64,000 bases of DNA, taken from Archangium violaceum (GTDB taxonomy: Bacteria; Myxococcota; Myxococcia; Myxococcales; Myxococcaceae). Positions 17,628 to 26,923 of this stretch are shown here, one piece after another. The notes below the pieces were generated by a model. That model made no database searches. It saw nothing but the letters and a program-made list of their open reading frames with translations, and was not told the DNA's origin. Both the position numbers and the translations under genes were made by a program. Position 1 is the stretch's first letter. Each line of letters begins with the position of its first letter. The DNA lies in assembly GCF_016887565.1 (NCBI RefSeq), contig NZ_CP069396.1, positions 2,321,001 to 2,385,000 on the forward strand, in the 5' to 3' direction.

Positions 17628-17999
17628 TCAGTGGGCCAGGGCCTGGCGGACGGCGAGGGCGATCTCCAACGGGTGGAAGGGCTTGCCCACGAAACCCACC
17701 GCCCCGGCGGACATGGCCTGCGCCACCACCGGCTCCGCGTCCATGCTGCTGATGATGAGCACCCGCGTGTCCGGAGAGGAGTCCTTGATGGCCGCCAGCA
17801 CCTCCAGCCCGCTGCGTCGGGGCATGAAGAGGTCCAGCAACATCACCGCGGGGCGCTCGCGCGCCGCCACCTCCAGGCCCTCCTGCCCATCCGAGGCCTC
17901 GAGGAGTCTCACCTCGAGACCACTCTCCTGGATGGCATCCTTGAGGAGGCTGCGGACGAACCGATCGTCGTCGACGAGTAGAAGGGTGGGGGTGGACAT
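17628..17999 (-). CDS. single-domain response regulator (CheY-like receiver)
   Basis: The 123-residue protein is one receiver domain: acidic cluster LLLVDDDRF, phospho-acceptor Asp56 in LLDLFMP, conserved Ser in IISSMDA and Lys106 in VGKPFHP. With no output domain it must act by protein contact. It is followed 16 bases later by the PilZ gene on the same strand. ATG at 17999 is preferred; another in-frame ATG at 18005 would add two residues. Frames extending upstream are antisense to the dipeptidase gene. Confidence 0.92.
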   Translation of the reverse strand: MSTPTLLLVDDDRFVRSLLKDAIQESGLEVRLLEASDGQEGLEVAARERPAVMLLDLFMPRRSGLEVLAAIKDSSPDTRVLIISSMDAEPVVAQAMSAGAVGFVGKPFHPLEIALAVRQALAH

Positions 18000-18143
18000 G
18001 CGCATGGATGATAAGCCAGCTGGCTCTCGAATGCCCGTGGAGTCGGGAAGCTCGTACAGCGATGAACGCTGGGTGAAAGGTGTTGGACTGGAAGTCGACG
18101 TGTGACGCGCGAATCCGCCTGTTTTTGGAGTAAGTGAGAAAGC

Positions 18144-19529
18144 ATGTCCACCGACCAGGCCCTCGCCCATTTCGAAGCGCGGAAGAACAGCTATCTCGAA
18201 GATTTGAAGGAGCTCGTCCGCATTCCCAGTGTGTCTTTCGACGGGTTCGATCCAGCGCACGTGCGTCAGAGCGCGGAAGCCACAGCGAAACTGTTGAAGT
18301 CGCGTGGTTTCGAAAACGTGCAGCTGCTGGAGATAGAGGGCGCACACCCCTATGTGTACGGCGAAATCCTGAAAGCGCCCGGCAAGCCGACACTGCTGTT
18401 GTATGCGCACCATGACGTACAGCCGGCGGGAGACGCGGCGGCGTGGAAGAGCCCGCCGTTCGAGCCGCAGGTGCGGGACGGACGCCTGTACGGCCGGGGT
18501 TCGGCGGACGACAAAGCGGGCATCGTGGTGCACACGTCGGCGGTGGATGCGTGGCTGAAGGGCACGGGGAGTCTGCCGCTCAACGTGAAGGTCGTCATCG
18601 AGGGCGAGGAAGAGGTGGGAAGTGAGCACCTCGGCACGTTCCTCAAGAAGCACTCGGCGCTGCTGAAGGCGGACGCCATCGTGCTGACGGACACGACGAA
18701 CTTCGACACGGGGCTGCCGTCCATCACCACGGCGCTGCGCGGGCTGGTGACGATCGACGTGGAGGTGCGCGCGCTCAAGCAGGCGGTGCACTCGGGCATG
18801 TGGGGCGGCCCGGTGCCGGACCCGGTGATGGCGCTGTGCCGGATGCTCGCGACGCTGACGAACGCGGACGGCTCCATCGCCATCGAGGGCATCTACGACA
18901 AGGTGCGCCCGCTGAGCGAGGCCGAGCGCAAGAGCATCCAGTCGCTGCCGGGTGACGCGGCGTACTTCCAACAGCAGGTGGGCATGGTGCCGGGGGCGCA
19001 GCTGCTGGGCGGGCGCCACCCGTGGGAGATGAACTGGCGGCAGCCGGCGCTGGCCATCAACGCCATCCAGGCCAGCAGCCGCAAGGACGCGCGCAACATC
19101 ATCTGCGACGCGGCGTGGGCCCGCGTGGGCATCCGCGTCGTCCCCGACATGGACGCCCAGGACGTGCAGCGGCGGCTGGTGGAGCACCTGAAGAAGGTGG
19201 TGCCCTGGGGGTTGGAGCTTCACATCAAGCAGGACCCTCCGGCCGGGCCGTGGTTCACGGACATTTCGCATCCGGCCTTCCAGGCGGCCTTCCGGGCGCT
19301 GCGCAAGGGCTACGGGACGGAGCCGGTGGCGATTGGATGCGGTGCGTCGATTCCCTTCGTGGAGCCGTTCGCCAAGGAGCTGGGCGGGGTACCCGCGCTG
19401 CTCATCGGCGTGGAGGACCCGTACACCAACGCGCACTCGGAGAACGAGAGCCTGCACCTGGGCGACTACGAGAAGGCGGTGCGCAGCGCCATCCATCTCT
19501 ACGAGGAGCTGGCCAAGGAGCTGAAGTAA
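18144..19529 (+). CDS. M20/M25/M40 family dipeptidase
   Basis: The 461-residue metallopeptidase should hydrolyse dipeptides with two bridging metal ions. Metal and catalytic motifs are present: His89 with Asp91 in [10 protein letters not shown], Asp122-Asp123 in [10 protein letters not shown], the Glu cluster at 153-157 in EGEEEVGS, Asp175-region TDTTNFD, and a final His in NAHSENE. The central dimerisation domain (about 190-340) is intact and length is normal. There is no signal peptide, so it is cytoplasmic. A GGAG ribosome site precedes the ATG. The gene stands alone, divergent from the receiver gene and convergent with the exporter. Confidence 0.93.
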   Translation: MSTDQALAHFEARKNSYLEDLKELVRIPSVSFDGFDPAHVRQSAEATAKLLKSRGFENVQLLEIEGAHPYVYGEILKAPGKPTLLLYAHHDVQPAGDAAAWKSPPFEPQVRDGRLYGRGSADDKAGIVVHTSAVDAWLKGTGSLPLNVKVVIEGEEEVGSEHLGTFLKKHSALLKADAIVLTDTTNFDTGLPSITTALRGLVTIDVEVRALKQAVHSGMWGGPVPDPVMALCRMLATLTNADGSIAIEGIYDKVRPLSEAERKSIQSLPGDAAYFQQQVGMVPGAQLLGGRHPWEMNWRQPALAINAIQASSRKDARNIICDAAWARVGIRVVPDMDAQDVQRRLVEHLKKVVPWGLELHIKQDPPAGPWFTDISHPAFQAAFRALRKGYGTEPVAIGCGASIPFVEPFAKELGGVPALLIGVEDPYTNAHSENESLHLGDYEKAVRSAIHLYEELAKELK

Positions 19530-19537
19530 CGCGCGCC

Positions 19538-20977
19538 TCACCCCACCCGGCGTCCGCCGATGCTGGCGCCCGCGTCGGGGGACAGCCGCCGGTAGAGCGG
19601 GCCGGCCAGCAGTGACACCACGCCCACGGCGAGGAAGGGCAGCATGAAGCGCTCGGGGGACAGGTGTGACTCATCGCCTCCGCGCGCCAGATGCAGCATC
19701 AGGCCGCCAAAGCTGATGCCCAGGCTCAAGGCCATCTGCTGGATCACCACCGCCAGCGTGGAGGCACCGCTGACGGCGGACGGGGGGATGTCCGCGTAGG
19801 CCACGGTGTTGAGGGCGGTGAACTGCAGGGACCGCATGAAACCGCCCACTCCCAGGATGATGACGATGAACGGGATGGGCGTCGCGGCGCGGAAGAAGGC
19901 CGGGACGGCCGTCAGCGAGGCGGTGAGGATGTTGGAGGCGATGAGGATGGAGCGGAAGCCGAAGCGCCGCAGCAGCGCGGGTGCCACGGGCTTGCACGCC
20001 ATGGCGCCCGCGCCGGTGGCGATGGTCACCAGCCCCGTCTCGAACGGACCCCAGCCCAGCCCGACCTGGAACAGCAGGGGCAGCAGGAAGGGCGTCGCGC
20101 CCAGTCCCACCCGGAGCAGCACGCCGCCCATCATGCTCGCACGGTAGGTGGCGATGCGCCCCAGCCGCAGGTCGAGCACCGGCCGCTCGCTCCTCCTCGC
20201 GTGCGCGATGTAGGCCACCAGCGCTCCCACCGCGACGGCCACGGTCGCCAGCTGCACGGGGACCGGAACGAGGCCGATGCCCACCAGCTCGGCCGCCCCG
20301 ATGGTGGCCGTGATGGCGAGGGCCGCGAGGGCGAAACCCTTGCCGTCGAACGGGCCCGGATCCGGTTGATGCAGGGGCGGAACGAATCGCCCCACCGCCA
20401 GCAGGCCGAGCACACCCACCGGCACGTTGATGAAGAAGATCCACGGCCAGTCCGCGATGCCCAGGATGAGACCGGCCAGGGGCGGACCGACGAGCGGGCC
20501 GACGAGCGCTGGCATGGTGAACCAGCTCATCGCCGAGACGAGCTGCTCGCGGGGCGCCGAGCTCACGACGATGAGCCGGCCCACCGGCACCATCAGCGCG
20601 CCACCCAGTCCCTGGAGCGTCCGGAAGAGGACCAGCTGGGGCAGGGTGCGCGAGAAGCCGCACAGCACCGAGCTCACCAGGAAGACCCCCATGGCGCTCA
20701 TGAACACGCGCCGGGGGCCGTACTTGTCGGCGATCCACCCGCTCGCCGGAGCGAGCACCGCCAGCGCCAGGATGTAGGCGGTCAGCGCCAGCTTCAGGTG
20801 GACGGGGTCCGAGTCGAACGTACGCGCCAACGCGGGCAGCGCGGTGGACAGCGCCGTGGAGTCGATGAACTCCATGAACAGCGCGCTGGCCACGGCGATG
20901 GAGGCCAGCCGGGTGCTACGAGCCGATCTGTCGGGCAGCTGCGCGGATGGGTTCGCGGGAAGGGGAGAGGCGGACAC
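19538..20977 (-). CDS. MFS transporter, DHA2 (14-TM drug exporter) type
   Basis: The 479-residue protein has about 14 hydrophobic helices and DHA2 motifs: ALFMEFIDSTALSTALPALA in the first helix, GWIADKYGPRRVFM (motif A) after the second, and LGGALMVPVGRL and GPLVGPPLAGLI (motif C-like) later. Members expel drugs or metabolites using the proton gradient. The start is uncertain: GTG at 20977 is placed before the cytoplasmic N-terminus, but the AGAGGG before it is very close. It is not near the megasynthase genes, so a link to the peptide product is not supported. Confidence 0.88.
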   Translation of the reverse strand: MSASPLPANPSAQLPDRSARSTRLASIAVASALFMEFIDSTALSTALPALARTFDSDPVHLKLALTAYILALAVLAPASGWIADKYGPRRVFMSAMGVFLVSSVLCGFSRTLPQLVLFRTLQGLGGALMVPVGRLIVVSSAPREQLVSAMSWFTMPALVGPLVGPPLAGLILGIADWPWIFFINVPVGVLGLLAVGRFVPPLHQPDPGPFDGKGFALAALAITATIGAAELVGIGLVPVPVQLATVAVAVGALVAYIAHARRSERPVLDLRLGRIATYRASMMGGVLLRVGLGATPFLLPLLFQVGLGWGPFETGLVTIATGAGAMACKPVAPALLRRFGFRSILIASNILTASLTAVPAFFRAATPIPFIVIILGVGGFMRSLQFTALNTVAYADIPPSAVSGASTLAVVIQQMALSLGISFGGLMLHLARGGDESHLSPERFMLPFLAVGVVSLLAGPLYRRLSPDAGASIGGRRVG

Positions 20978-21282
20978 GCCCTCTGCTATGCACCCGCCGG
21001 GCGAGGGCCGCCATGGGGTCGATGCCGGGAGGGGGCCGGCGGTGTACCTGGGATGATGGCCGCTGACAGTTGTACTCGAAGGTCTGGAGACCCCACCGTG
21101 CAGGGCCTCGGCGGGTTGGTTGCCGTTGTCGTTTTGTGCTCCGAGGAGATCCGTGTGGTGTTGGGAAAGGGATTGGCCCCAGGCGCGATTGAGCCTGGGA
21201 GGTGGCATGCTCTCTACTGGACCCCCACCCCTGTTCCTCTCGTCGCGGAGCCAGTTGAATCGCTTCCGACTCCAGCTGTTCC
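20978..21282. other. divergent intergenic region
   Basis: About 305 bases between the divergent MFS and AAA-kinase genes. Both promoters should lie here. I see no convincing -35/-10 pair, no long inverted repeat and no small gene with a ribosome site. Confidence 0.5.
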
Positions 21283-24200
21283 ATGTCCATGCAAGACCAC
21301 CTTGGCACTCCCCTCCGTTTTCAACTCCCCCAGCGTCTCTACGGACGGGATACGCACGTCGCCACGTTGCTGCAGGGCTTCGGGCGAGTGGCCCAGGGGC
21401 GCCGGTCGGAGCTCATCCTGGTCCGTGGCTACTCGGGCATCGGCAAGTCCTCGGTGGTGTCCGAGCTGCGAGCGCCCGTGGTGCGGCGGGGTGGATTCTT
21501 CCTGAGCGGCAAGTCCGATCAGTTCCAACGGGACATTCCCTACGCCACCCTGGCGCAAGCCATTGGCGGGCTGACGCAGCAGCTCCTGGCGGCTCCGGGT
21601 GAGGAGCTCGCCCGGTGGCGCGAGCGGCTGAGCGAGGCCTGGGGTGAGCTGGGCCAGGTCCTCGTGGACGTGGTGCCCCAGTTGGAGCGCGTGGTGGGCC
21701 GGCAGCCAGCGGTCCCGGAGCTGCCCGCCAGTGAGTCGAAGCTCCGCTTCCACCGGGTGTGCCAGAAGTTCCTCGGCGTGTTCGCCACGCCCGAGCACCC
21801 GCTCGTCGTGTTCCTGGATGACCTGCAGTGGGCGGATCTGGCCAGCCTCGAGCTCCTCCGGCACCTGCTCATCCACCCGGAGACGCCGCCGCTGCTGCTG
21901 ATCGGCGCCTTCCGTGACAACGAGGTGAGCGCTTCCCACCCGCTGGCGCTGGCACTGGCGGAGCTGCGCGTGGCGGGGGTACGGATGACGGATCTCCAGC
22001 TCGAGCCGCTGAGCCGCGAGCACATCCAGCAGCTCGTGGCGGATTCGCTCCCGGGAGCGGGGGAGGGCATGGTCGGGCCCTTCGCGGCCCTGGTCCACGA
22101 GAAGACCGGTGGCAACCCGTTCTTCCTCACCCAGTTCATGTTGACGTTGCACCATGACGGCCTGCTGACCCGCACGCCCGAGGGAGGGTGGCGCTGGGAT
22201 GCCGCGGGCGTCCGGGCGAAGGACTACTCCGACAACGTCGTCGACTTCATGGTGAGCCGGCTGCGCCAGCTGCCTGTCCGGGCGCAGCACCTGTTGCAGC
22301 TGGCCGCCTGCGTGGGCAACGTCTTTCAGCGCCAGCTGCTGGTCATCATCTCCGGCGCGGAGCCGAGCGAGGTGGAGGCGGGTCTCGAGGAGGCGCTCCA
22401 GGAGGGCATGCTGGTGCGCGTGGGCTCGGAGCAGTGCCGGTTCCTCCACGACCGCATCCAGCAGGCGGCCTATGAGCTCATCCCCGCGCAGGAGCGCAAG
22501 GCCGTCCACCTGCGCATCGGCCGCCTGATGCTGGCGAGCCTGTCTCCGGAGGAAGTGCGCGAGAAGATCTTCGACGTGGTGGGGCAGCTCAACGCGGCGG
22601 CGGAGCTGATCGTCGACGAGCGGGAGCGCCACCGCGTCGCGCGGCTGAACGCCGAGGCGGGCTGGAAGGCCCGGGCCTCGACGGCGTTCCGCTCGGCCGC
22701 GGACTCCTTCGCGTTGGCCTTCACGTTCATTCCGGGCGACCCCTGGGAGACGGATCCGGAGCTGGCCTTCAAGCTCCAGCTGGACCGGGCGCACAGTGAG
22801 TTCATGAGTGGCAACGCCGCCGAGGCTCGCCGCCTGGTGGCGGCGCTCCTGCCAAGGATCCGGACCCGCGCGGACCTGGCGGCGGTCTACCGCCTGGAGA
22901 GTGATCTCCACCTGGCGGCCAACGAAATCGAGAGCGCCGGCACCTGCCTGCTGGAGGGGCTGGCCCAGATGGGCATGCCGATGTCGCCCCACCCCTCCCG
23001 GGAGGAGGTGGTGGCCGCCAACGAGGAGGTGTGGGCCTTGATGGGCGAGCGCTCCATCGAGAGCCTCGTCGAGCTGCCCCTCATGACCGACCCGGACAAG
23101 AAGGCGTTGATGGACCTGCTCTCCGCGCTGTTCACGCCGGCCATCTTCACCGACGCGAACCTGCTCGTCCTCCACCTGTGCCGGATGCTCTCCCTGAGCC
23201 TGCGGTACGGCAATACCGAGGCGTCCGTCCACGGGTTCGGCTGGTACGGCTTGATGCTGGGGGCCGTCTTCAAGCGCTACCGGGAAGGGCATGCCTTCAG
23301 CGTGCTCGCGCGCGAGCTGGTCGAGCGCCACGCCTTCACCGCCGCGCGGGGGCGGGCGCTCTACAGCCTGGAGATGACCAGCTGCTGGGTCCAGCCTCTC
23401 TCCTTCGCGCTGGAGTACGTCCGCGACGCCTTCCACCACGCCCTGAGGGGTGGGGACTTCCAGATCGCCTGCTATTGCAGCAACCACATCGTCACGGACC
23501 GCCTCATGCTGGGGCACCCCCTGGAGGAGGTCTACCAGGAGTCCGTCGCGCGCCTCGAATTCGCGCGCCAGGCCGGCTACCCGGCCGTGGAGGACGTCAT
23601 CCACCACGTCCAGCGCTACGTGCAGCAGCTGCGCGGGCTGTCCCGCTCGTTCGACACGATGAGCGGCGATGACTTCGACCAGGAGGCCTTCGAGGCCGGG
23701 CTGACCCCCCAGCACATGAGCACCATGCGGTGCTGGTACTGGATCATCAAGATGCAGTCGCGCTTCATGTGCGGCGCCTACGCGCAGGTGCTGGAGGCGG
23801 GGGAGCGGGCCGACGAGCTCATCGGGACGTCGCTCGGCCACATCCAGCTGCTGAGCTTCCACCTCTACCGCGCCCTGGCCCTGGCGGCCTGTTACCCGAC
23901 GGCGGCGCCGGAGACGCAACGGCGCTACCTCGAGGCCATGCGGGCGCACCAGGGGCAGCTGGCGGAGTGGGCGGGCCATTGCCCCGAGAACTTCCGCGCC
24001 CCCGAGCGGATGGTCTCCGCGGAGCTCTTCCGTGTCACCGGCCAGATGGAGGAGGCGCTCCGGGCGTACGAGGAGGCCATCCACTCCGCGCGCGTGCACG
24101 GCTTCATCCAGAACGTCGGCCTCGCCAACGAGCTGGCGGCGCGGTTCTGGCGCGAGCATCAGGCCCCCACCCTCTCCGACGCCTATGCGCGGCAGGCCCG

Positions 24201-25701
24201 GGAGGCCTATCTGAAGTGGGGCGCATTGGGGAAGGTCCGGCACCTGGATGCGCAGTGGACCCATCTGGTTCCCCTCACGGTCCTTCAGGCGCCCCTGGCC
24301 GGTGCGGGGGGAGCCCAGCAGCTCGACGCGCTCGCCGTGGTGAGTGCCCAGCAGGCCATCTCCGGTGAGCTGGACCTCGAGCGGCTGGCGGCGACGCTGG
24401 TGCGCGTGGCCGTCGAGAACGCCGGTGCCCAGCTGGGCGCCCTGCTTCTCGTGGACGACGACAAGCTCACGGTCGCGGCGCTCTCGGGGATGGTCAAGGA
24501 GGACCTGCCAGGGAGCCTCCTGTCCTACGTCAAGCGCGCGGGGGAACACGTGCTCGTCGCGGACGCCTCCCTGCCGCACCCCTTCTTGTCCGAGTCCTGC
24601 TTCGAGCGTGGCCGGCTCCGGTCGGTTCTCTGCCTGCCGTTGATGCGCCAGGATGCGCTCCAGGGGGTGCTGTACCTGGCGAACACCCAGGCACCCCACG
24701 CATTCACCCCGGCGCGTCTCTCGCTGCTCGGACAACTGGCCTCACACGCCGCCATCTCGCTGGAGAACGCGCGGCGGCACGCCGAGGTTCAGCGCGCCGA
24801 GGCCTCCCTGCGCCAGGCCAACGAGGAGCTCGCGCAGCGCCTGGAGGAGCGCGCGTGGGAGCTGCGACAGGCCCAGGCCCGGCTGATGGACGCGACGCGC
24901 GAGGCGGGCCTGAGCGATGTGGCCGCCAACGTGCTCCACAACGTGGGCAACGTCCTCACCAGCGCCGTCCTGAACACGCACATGCTGCGCGAGAAGGTGG
25001 ACGCCTCCCGCATGGTCCGGCTCAAGCAACTCACGGTCCTGCTCGAGGAGCATCAGGATGACCTGGCGGGCTTCCTGACGAAGGATCCCCGAGGCACCCA
25101 GCTGATGAGCTATCTCTTCGGCCTGGCCGATGAGCTGCTGCGCGAGCACGCGTCGATGAAGGAGAGCCTGGGGAAGTTGAAGGAGCACATCGAGCACATG
25201 CGCGCCATCCTCCATGTCCAGCAGACCCATGGCCGGCACACGCTCCTGCCGGAGGAGTGCGAGCTCTCGCAACTGGTCGAGGATGCCCTGAGCATCCAAC
25301 TGCCCGCGCTCCAGCGCCACGGCATCACCGTCACCCGGGAGCTCCAGGTGCTGCCCAAGGCGCGGCTGGACAAGCACCGGGTGCTGCAGATCCTCATCAA
25401 CCTCATCACCAACGCCCGCAACGCCATGAGCGGGGTGCCGGAGGCGCGGAGGCGTCTGCACGTGCGGCTCGACGCGGAGGGGGGCACGGCGCGCATCCAG
25501 GTGGTGGACAGTGGGAAGGGGATCGCCGCGGAGCACCGCGAGCGGCTGTTCTCGCAAGGCTTCACCACCCGCACGGATGGGCAGGGCCTGGGGCTCTACT
25601 CGAGCGCGCTGGCGGCGAAATCGCTGGGAGGGCGGCTCACCCTGGAGAGCGAGGGGCCGGGCAAGGGCGCCACGGCCACCCTGGAGCTCCCGCTCGCGTA
25701 G
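21283..25701 (+). CDS. AAA ATPase-GAF-histidine kinase fusion
   Basis: The 1472-residue protein has an N-terminal AAA_16/STAND-type ATPase with Walker A GYSGIGKSS (about residue 49) and Walker B VVFLDDLQWAD (about 176), a helical repeat middle (350-990), a GAF domain (about 1022-1165), a coiled coil, a phospho-acceptor His1219 in NVLHNVGNVLTS, and a HATPase_c domain with LINLITNARNAM and DSGKGI...GQGLGLYSS at 1370-1445. Relatives usually begin with a Ser/Thr kinase domain; here that domain is absent and the ATPase starts about 20 residues in. No receiver is attached. It probably senses a small ligand through GAF and signals to an unlinked regulator. The ATG at 21283 or 21289 may be used. Confidence 0.92.
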   Translation: MSMQDHLGTPLRFQLPQRLYGRDTHVATLLQGFGRVAQGRRSELILVRGYSGIGKSSVVSELRAPVVRRGGFFLSGKSDQFQRDIPYATLAQAIGGLTQQLLAAPGEELARWRERLSEAWGELGQVLVDVVPQLERVVGRQPAVPELPASESKLRFHRVCQKFLGVFATPEHPLVVFLDDLQWADLASLELLRHLLIHPETPPLLLIGAFRDNEVSASHPLALALAELRVAGVRMTDLQLEPLSREHIQQLVADSLPGAGEGMVGPFAALVHEKTGGNPFFLTQFMLTLHHDGLLTRTPEGGWRWDAAGVRAKDYSDNVVDFMVSRLRQLPVRAQHLLQLAACVGNVFQRQLLVIISGAEPSEVEAGLEEALQEGMLVRVGSEQCRFLHDRIQQAAYELIPAQERKAVHLRIGRLMLASLSPEEVREKIFDVVGQLNAAAELIVDERERHRVARLNAEAGWKARASTAFRSAADSFALAFTFIPGDPWETDPELAFKLQLDRAHSEFMSGNAAEARRLVAALLPRIRTRADLAAVYRLESDLHLAANEIESAGTCLLEGLAQMGMPMSPHPSREEVVAANEEVWALMGERSIESLVELPLMTDPDKKALMDLLSALFTPAIFTDANLLVLHLCRMLSLSLRYGNTEASVHGFGWYGLMLGAVFKRYREGHAFSVLARELVERHAFTAARGRALYSLEMTSCWVQPLSFALEYVRDAFHHALRGGDFQIACYCSNHIVTDRLMLGHPLEEVYQESVARLEFARQAGYPAVEDVIHHVQRYVQQLRGLSRSFDTMSGDDFDQEAFEAGLTPQHMSTMRCWYWIIKMQSRFMCGAYAQVLEAGERADELIGTSLGHIQLLSFHLYRALALAACYPTAAPETQRRYLEAMRAHQGQLAEWAGHCPENFRAPERMVSAELFRVTGQMEEALRAYEEAIHSARVHGFIQNVGLANELAARFWREHQAPTLSDAYARQAREAYLKWGALGKVRHLDAQWTHLVPLTVLQAPLAGAGGAQQLDALAVVSAQQAISGELDLERLAATLVRVAVENAGAQLGALLLVDDDKLTVAALSGMVKEDLPGSLLSYVKRAGEHVLVADASLPHPFLSESCFERGRLRSVLCLPLMRQDALQGVLYLANTQAPHAFTPARLSLLGQLASHAAISLENARRHAEVQRAEASLRQANEELAQRLEERAWELRQAQARLMDATREAGLSDVAANVLHNVGNVLTSAVLNTHMLREKVDASRMVRLKQLTVLLEEHQDDLAGFLTKDPRGTQLMSYLFGLADELLREHASMKESLGKLKEHIEHMRAILHVQQTHGRHTLLPEECELSQLVEDALSIQLPALQRHGITVTRELQVLPKARLDKHRVLQILINLITNARNAMSGVPEARRRLHVRLDAEGGTARIQVVDSGKGIAAEHRERLFSQGFTTRTDGQGLGLYSSALAAKSLGGRLTLESEGPGKGATATLELPLA

Positions 25702-25704
25702 TCC

Positions 25705-26154
25705 CTACTTCGCCGTGCTGCTGAGGATGTGGGCCACGGCGTTCTTGACCCAATCCTTGATGGACGCGGTCTCGAACGCGGTGGCCTGGCGCTGGGGGTA
25801 CTTCTTCTCGAAGTAGTTCACCGCGGCCACGCCCATGGCGAAGGCGGTGCCACCGCTGGCGGCGCCCTTGAGGAGCCAGCCGGCGACGGGAATCCACCCC
25901 ACCGTCTCGCCCACCACGGCGGTGGCGGCCTTGCGCGCGACGATGCCCGCGCCCAGGGCGGGAATGAGCCCGAGCGCCTCGCCCAGGCTGAGCTTCTCTC
26001 CGTAGATGCCGGCCACGTGGTAGATCATGTAGGCCTCGATGGCCGACGTGACCGCCGTGTGCGCGCCGGGTACGGGAATCGGAATGGCCGCGGCCCCCGC
26101 CGCGCGAAGTGCGCTCTCCTCGACCCACTCGCGCGCTGCCTTGTCTGCGTTCAT
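25705..26154 (-). CDS. DUF697-like membrane-associated protein
   Basis: The 149-residue protein resembles DUF697/YcjF-type domains: PIPVPGAHTAVTSAIEAYMIYHVA followed by GEKLSLGEALGLIPALGAG and a second hydrophobic pair VGWIPVAGWLLKGAASGG. Two to three hydrophobic helices suggest membrane insertion or stacking. These domains accompany GTPases or ATPases in other genomes; here it converges on the AAA-kinase gene with a 3-base gap. Function unknown. Confidence 0.7.
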   Translation of the reverse strand: MNADKAAREWVEESALRAAGAAAIPIPVPGAHTAVTSAIEAYMIYHVAGIYGEKLSLGEALGLIPALGAGIVARKAATAVVGETVGWIPVAGWLLKGAASGGTAFAMGVAAVNYFEKKYPQRQATAFETASIKDWVKNAVAHILSSTAK

Positions 26155-26313
26155 CGGTGTCCCCCCTGGGGTGGTGTGGTGGGGCGTACTTTACTGGAAG
26201 CGCCCGGTCCTCCGCTCGCGTACCGGGCGAGCCGACCGCTGAAGTCGGATGTGACCGCGAATTGACCCGGCTGGAACAGGCCCTTTGCACGGGTGGAGGA
26301 GCATACGTGTTGA

Positions 26314-26327
26314 CTCCTCGAAAGGAG
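26314..26327 (+). promoter_or_regulatory. hairpin overlapping a ribosome binding site
   Basis: CTCCT (26314-26318) and AGGAG (26323-26327) pair around a CGAA loop. The right arm is the ribosome binding site of the following small gene (ATG at 26334), so the hairpin could hide it. The stem is only 5 bp, so the effect would be modest. Confidence 0.35.
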
Positions 26328-26333
26328 CCGCAC

Positions 26334-26570
26334 ATGAACGTCGCGTCCCTCGTGAACCCCCCCCGTCCTGATGCTCCCTCTCCCGGCGCCCTGAAGCTGC
26401 TGCGCGTCGAGGCCAGCGTGCTCGCGCAGGCCTTCCTCGGCTCGGCCCGTGAGAGCGTGCTCGCCTTCCGCTTCATGCGGAGCCTGCTGCTCCACGGAGG
26501 CGCCACCGTGCCTCCTGCCTCCAGCGGGCCCGCCAAGAGAGGCGTTTCGGAGACCCGGGCCCTCGCGTAG
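26334..26570 (+). CDS. small hypothetical protein
   Basis: The 78-residue product is proline-rich at both ends with one amphipathic helix in the middle (ALKLLRVEASVLAQAFLGSA then FRFMRSLLLHG). AAAGGAG lies 6 bases before the ATG, and the longer open frame upstream has no better start. I recognise no family. It could be a short regulator or a remnant at the edge of the accessory block. Confidence 0.5.
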   Translation: MNVASLVNPPRPDAPSPGALKLLRVEASVLAQAFLGSARESVLAFRFMRSLLLHGGATVPPASSGPAKRGVSETRALA

Positions 26571-26584
26571 ACCCTCACCCCGTC

Positions 26585-26764
26585 GGAACAACGGCTGGAG
26601 GTGCCGACGGCGGACTGATCGATGACCACCGCACCGGCCGTCGCCGGGACGAACACCTCATGGATGAGCGAGTTCTTCCCCGAACCTGCGACTCCGGTGA
26701 CGACGGTGAGTACGCCGGACGGGATGTCAGCGCGGCCTAGCTGAGCCCGGGTTGGCCAGTCCAA
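26585..26764 (-). pseudogene. remnant of a UvrA-family ATPase gene
   Basis: About 60 codons on the minus strand encode DIPSGVLTVVTGVAGSGKNS and, a little later, VVIDQSAVGTSSR. These match the C-terminal ABC module of UvrA or UvrA-like drug-resistance proteins, where Walker A GVAGSGKSS is followed by a VxxDQS motif. Here Walker A reads GKNS, nothing else of the roughly 800-residue protein is present, and the frame then runs into unrelated sequence. It is a degraded fragment, evidence of past insertion or deletion in this block. Confidence 0.7.
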
Positions 26765-26923
26765 ATCTCCATCAACAAGCGTGCGCGGTAACAGTGTGGG
26801 GAGAAGGCGCCGTCAAGGGAGCGAGTCATTTTGCCGCCCCACGTAAGGGCCTCTCCCCTGTCTGGTTGGGAATCCCGCATCCTATCCTTCAGGATTGTTC
26901 CACCTGAGGGAAAGGCCAGCGCC

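Noticed and set aside
21214-24735. A 1173-codon minus-strand open frame
   Set aside because: It is antisense to the AAA-GAF-kinase, whose Walker and HATPase motifs are intact; composition is a shadow of the sense frame.
26271-26288. Sigma-54-like TGGAAC...TTTGCA upstream of the small gene at 26334
   Set aside because: The GG and GC elements are 12 bases apart instead of 10, which sigma-54 does not tolerate.
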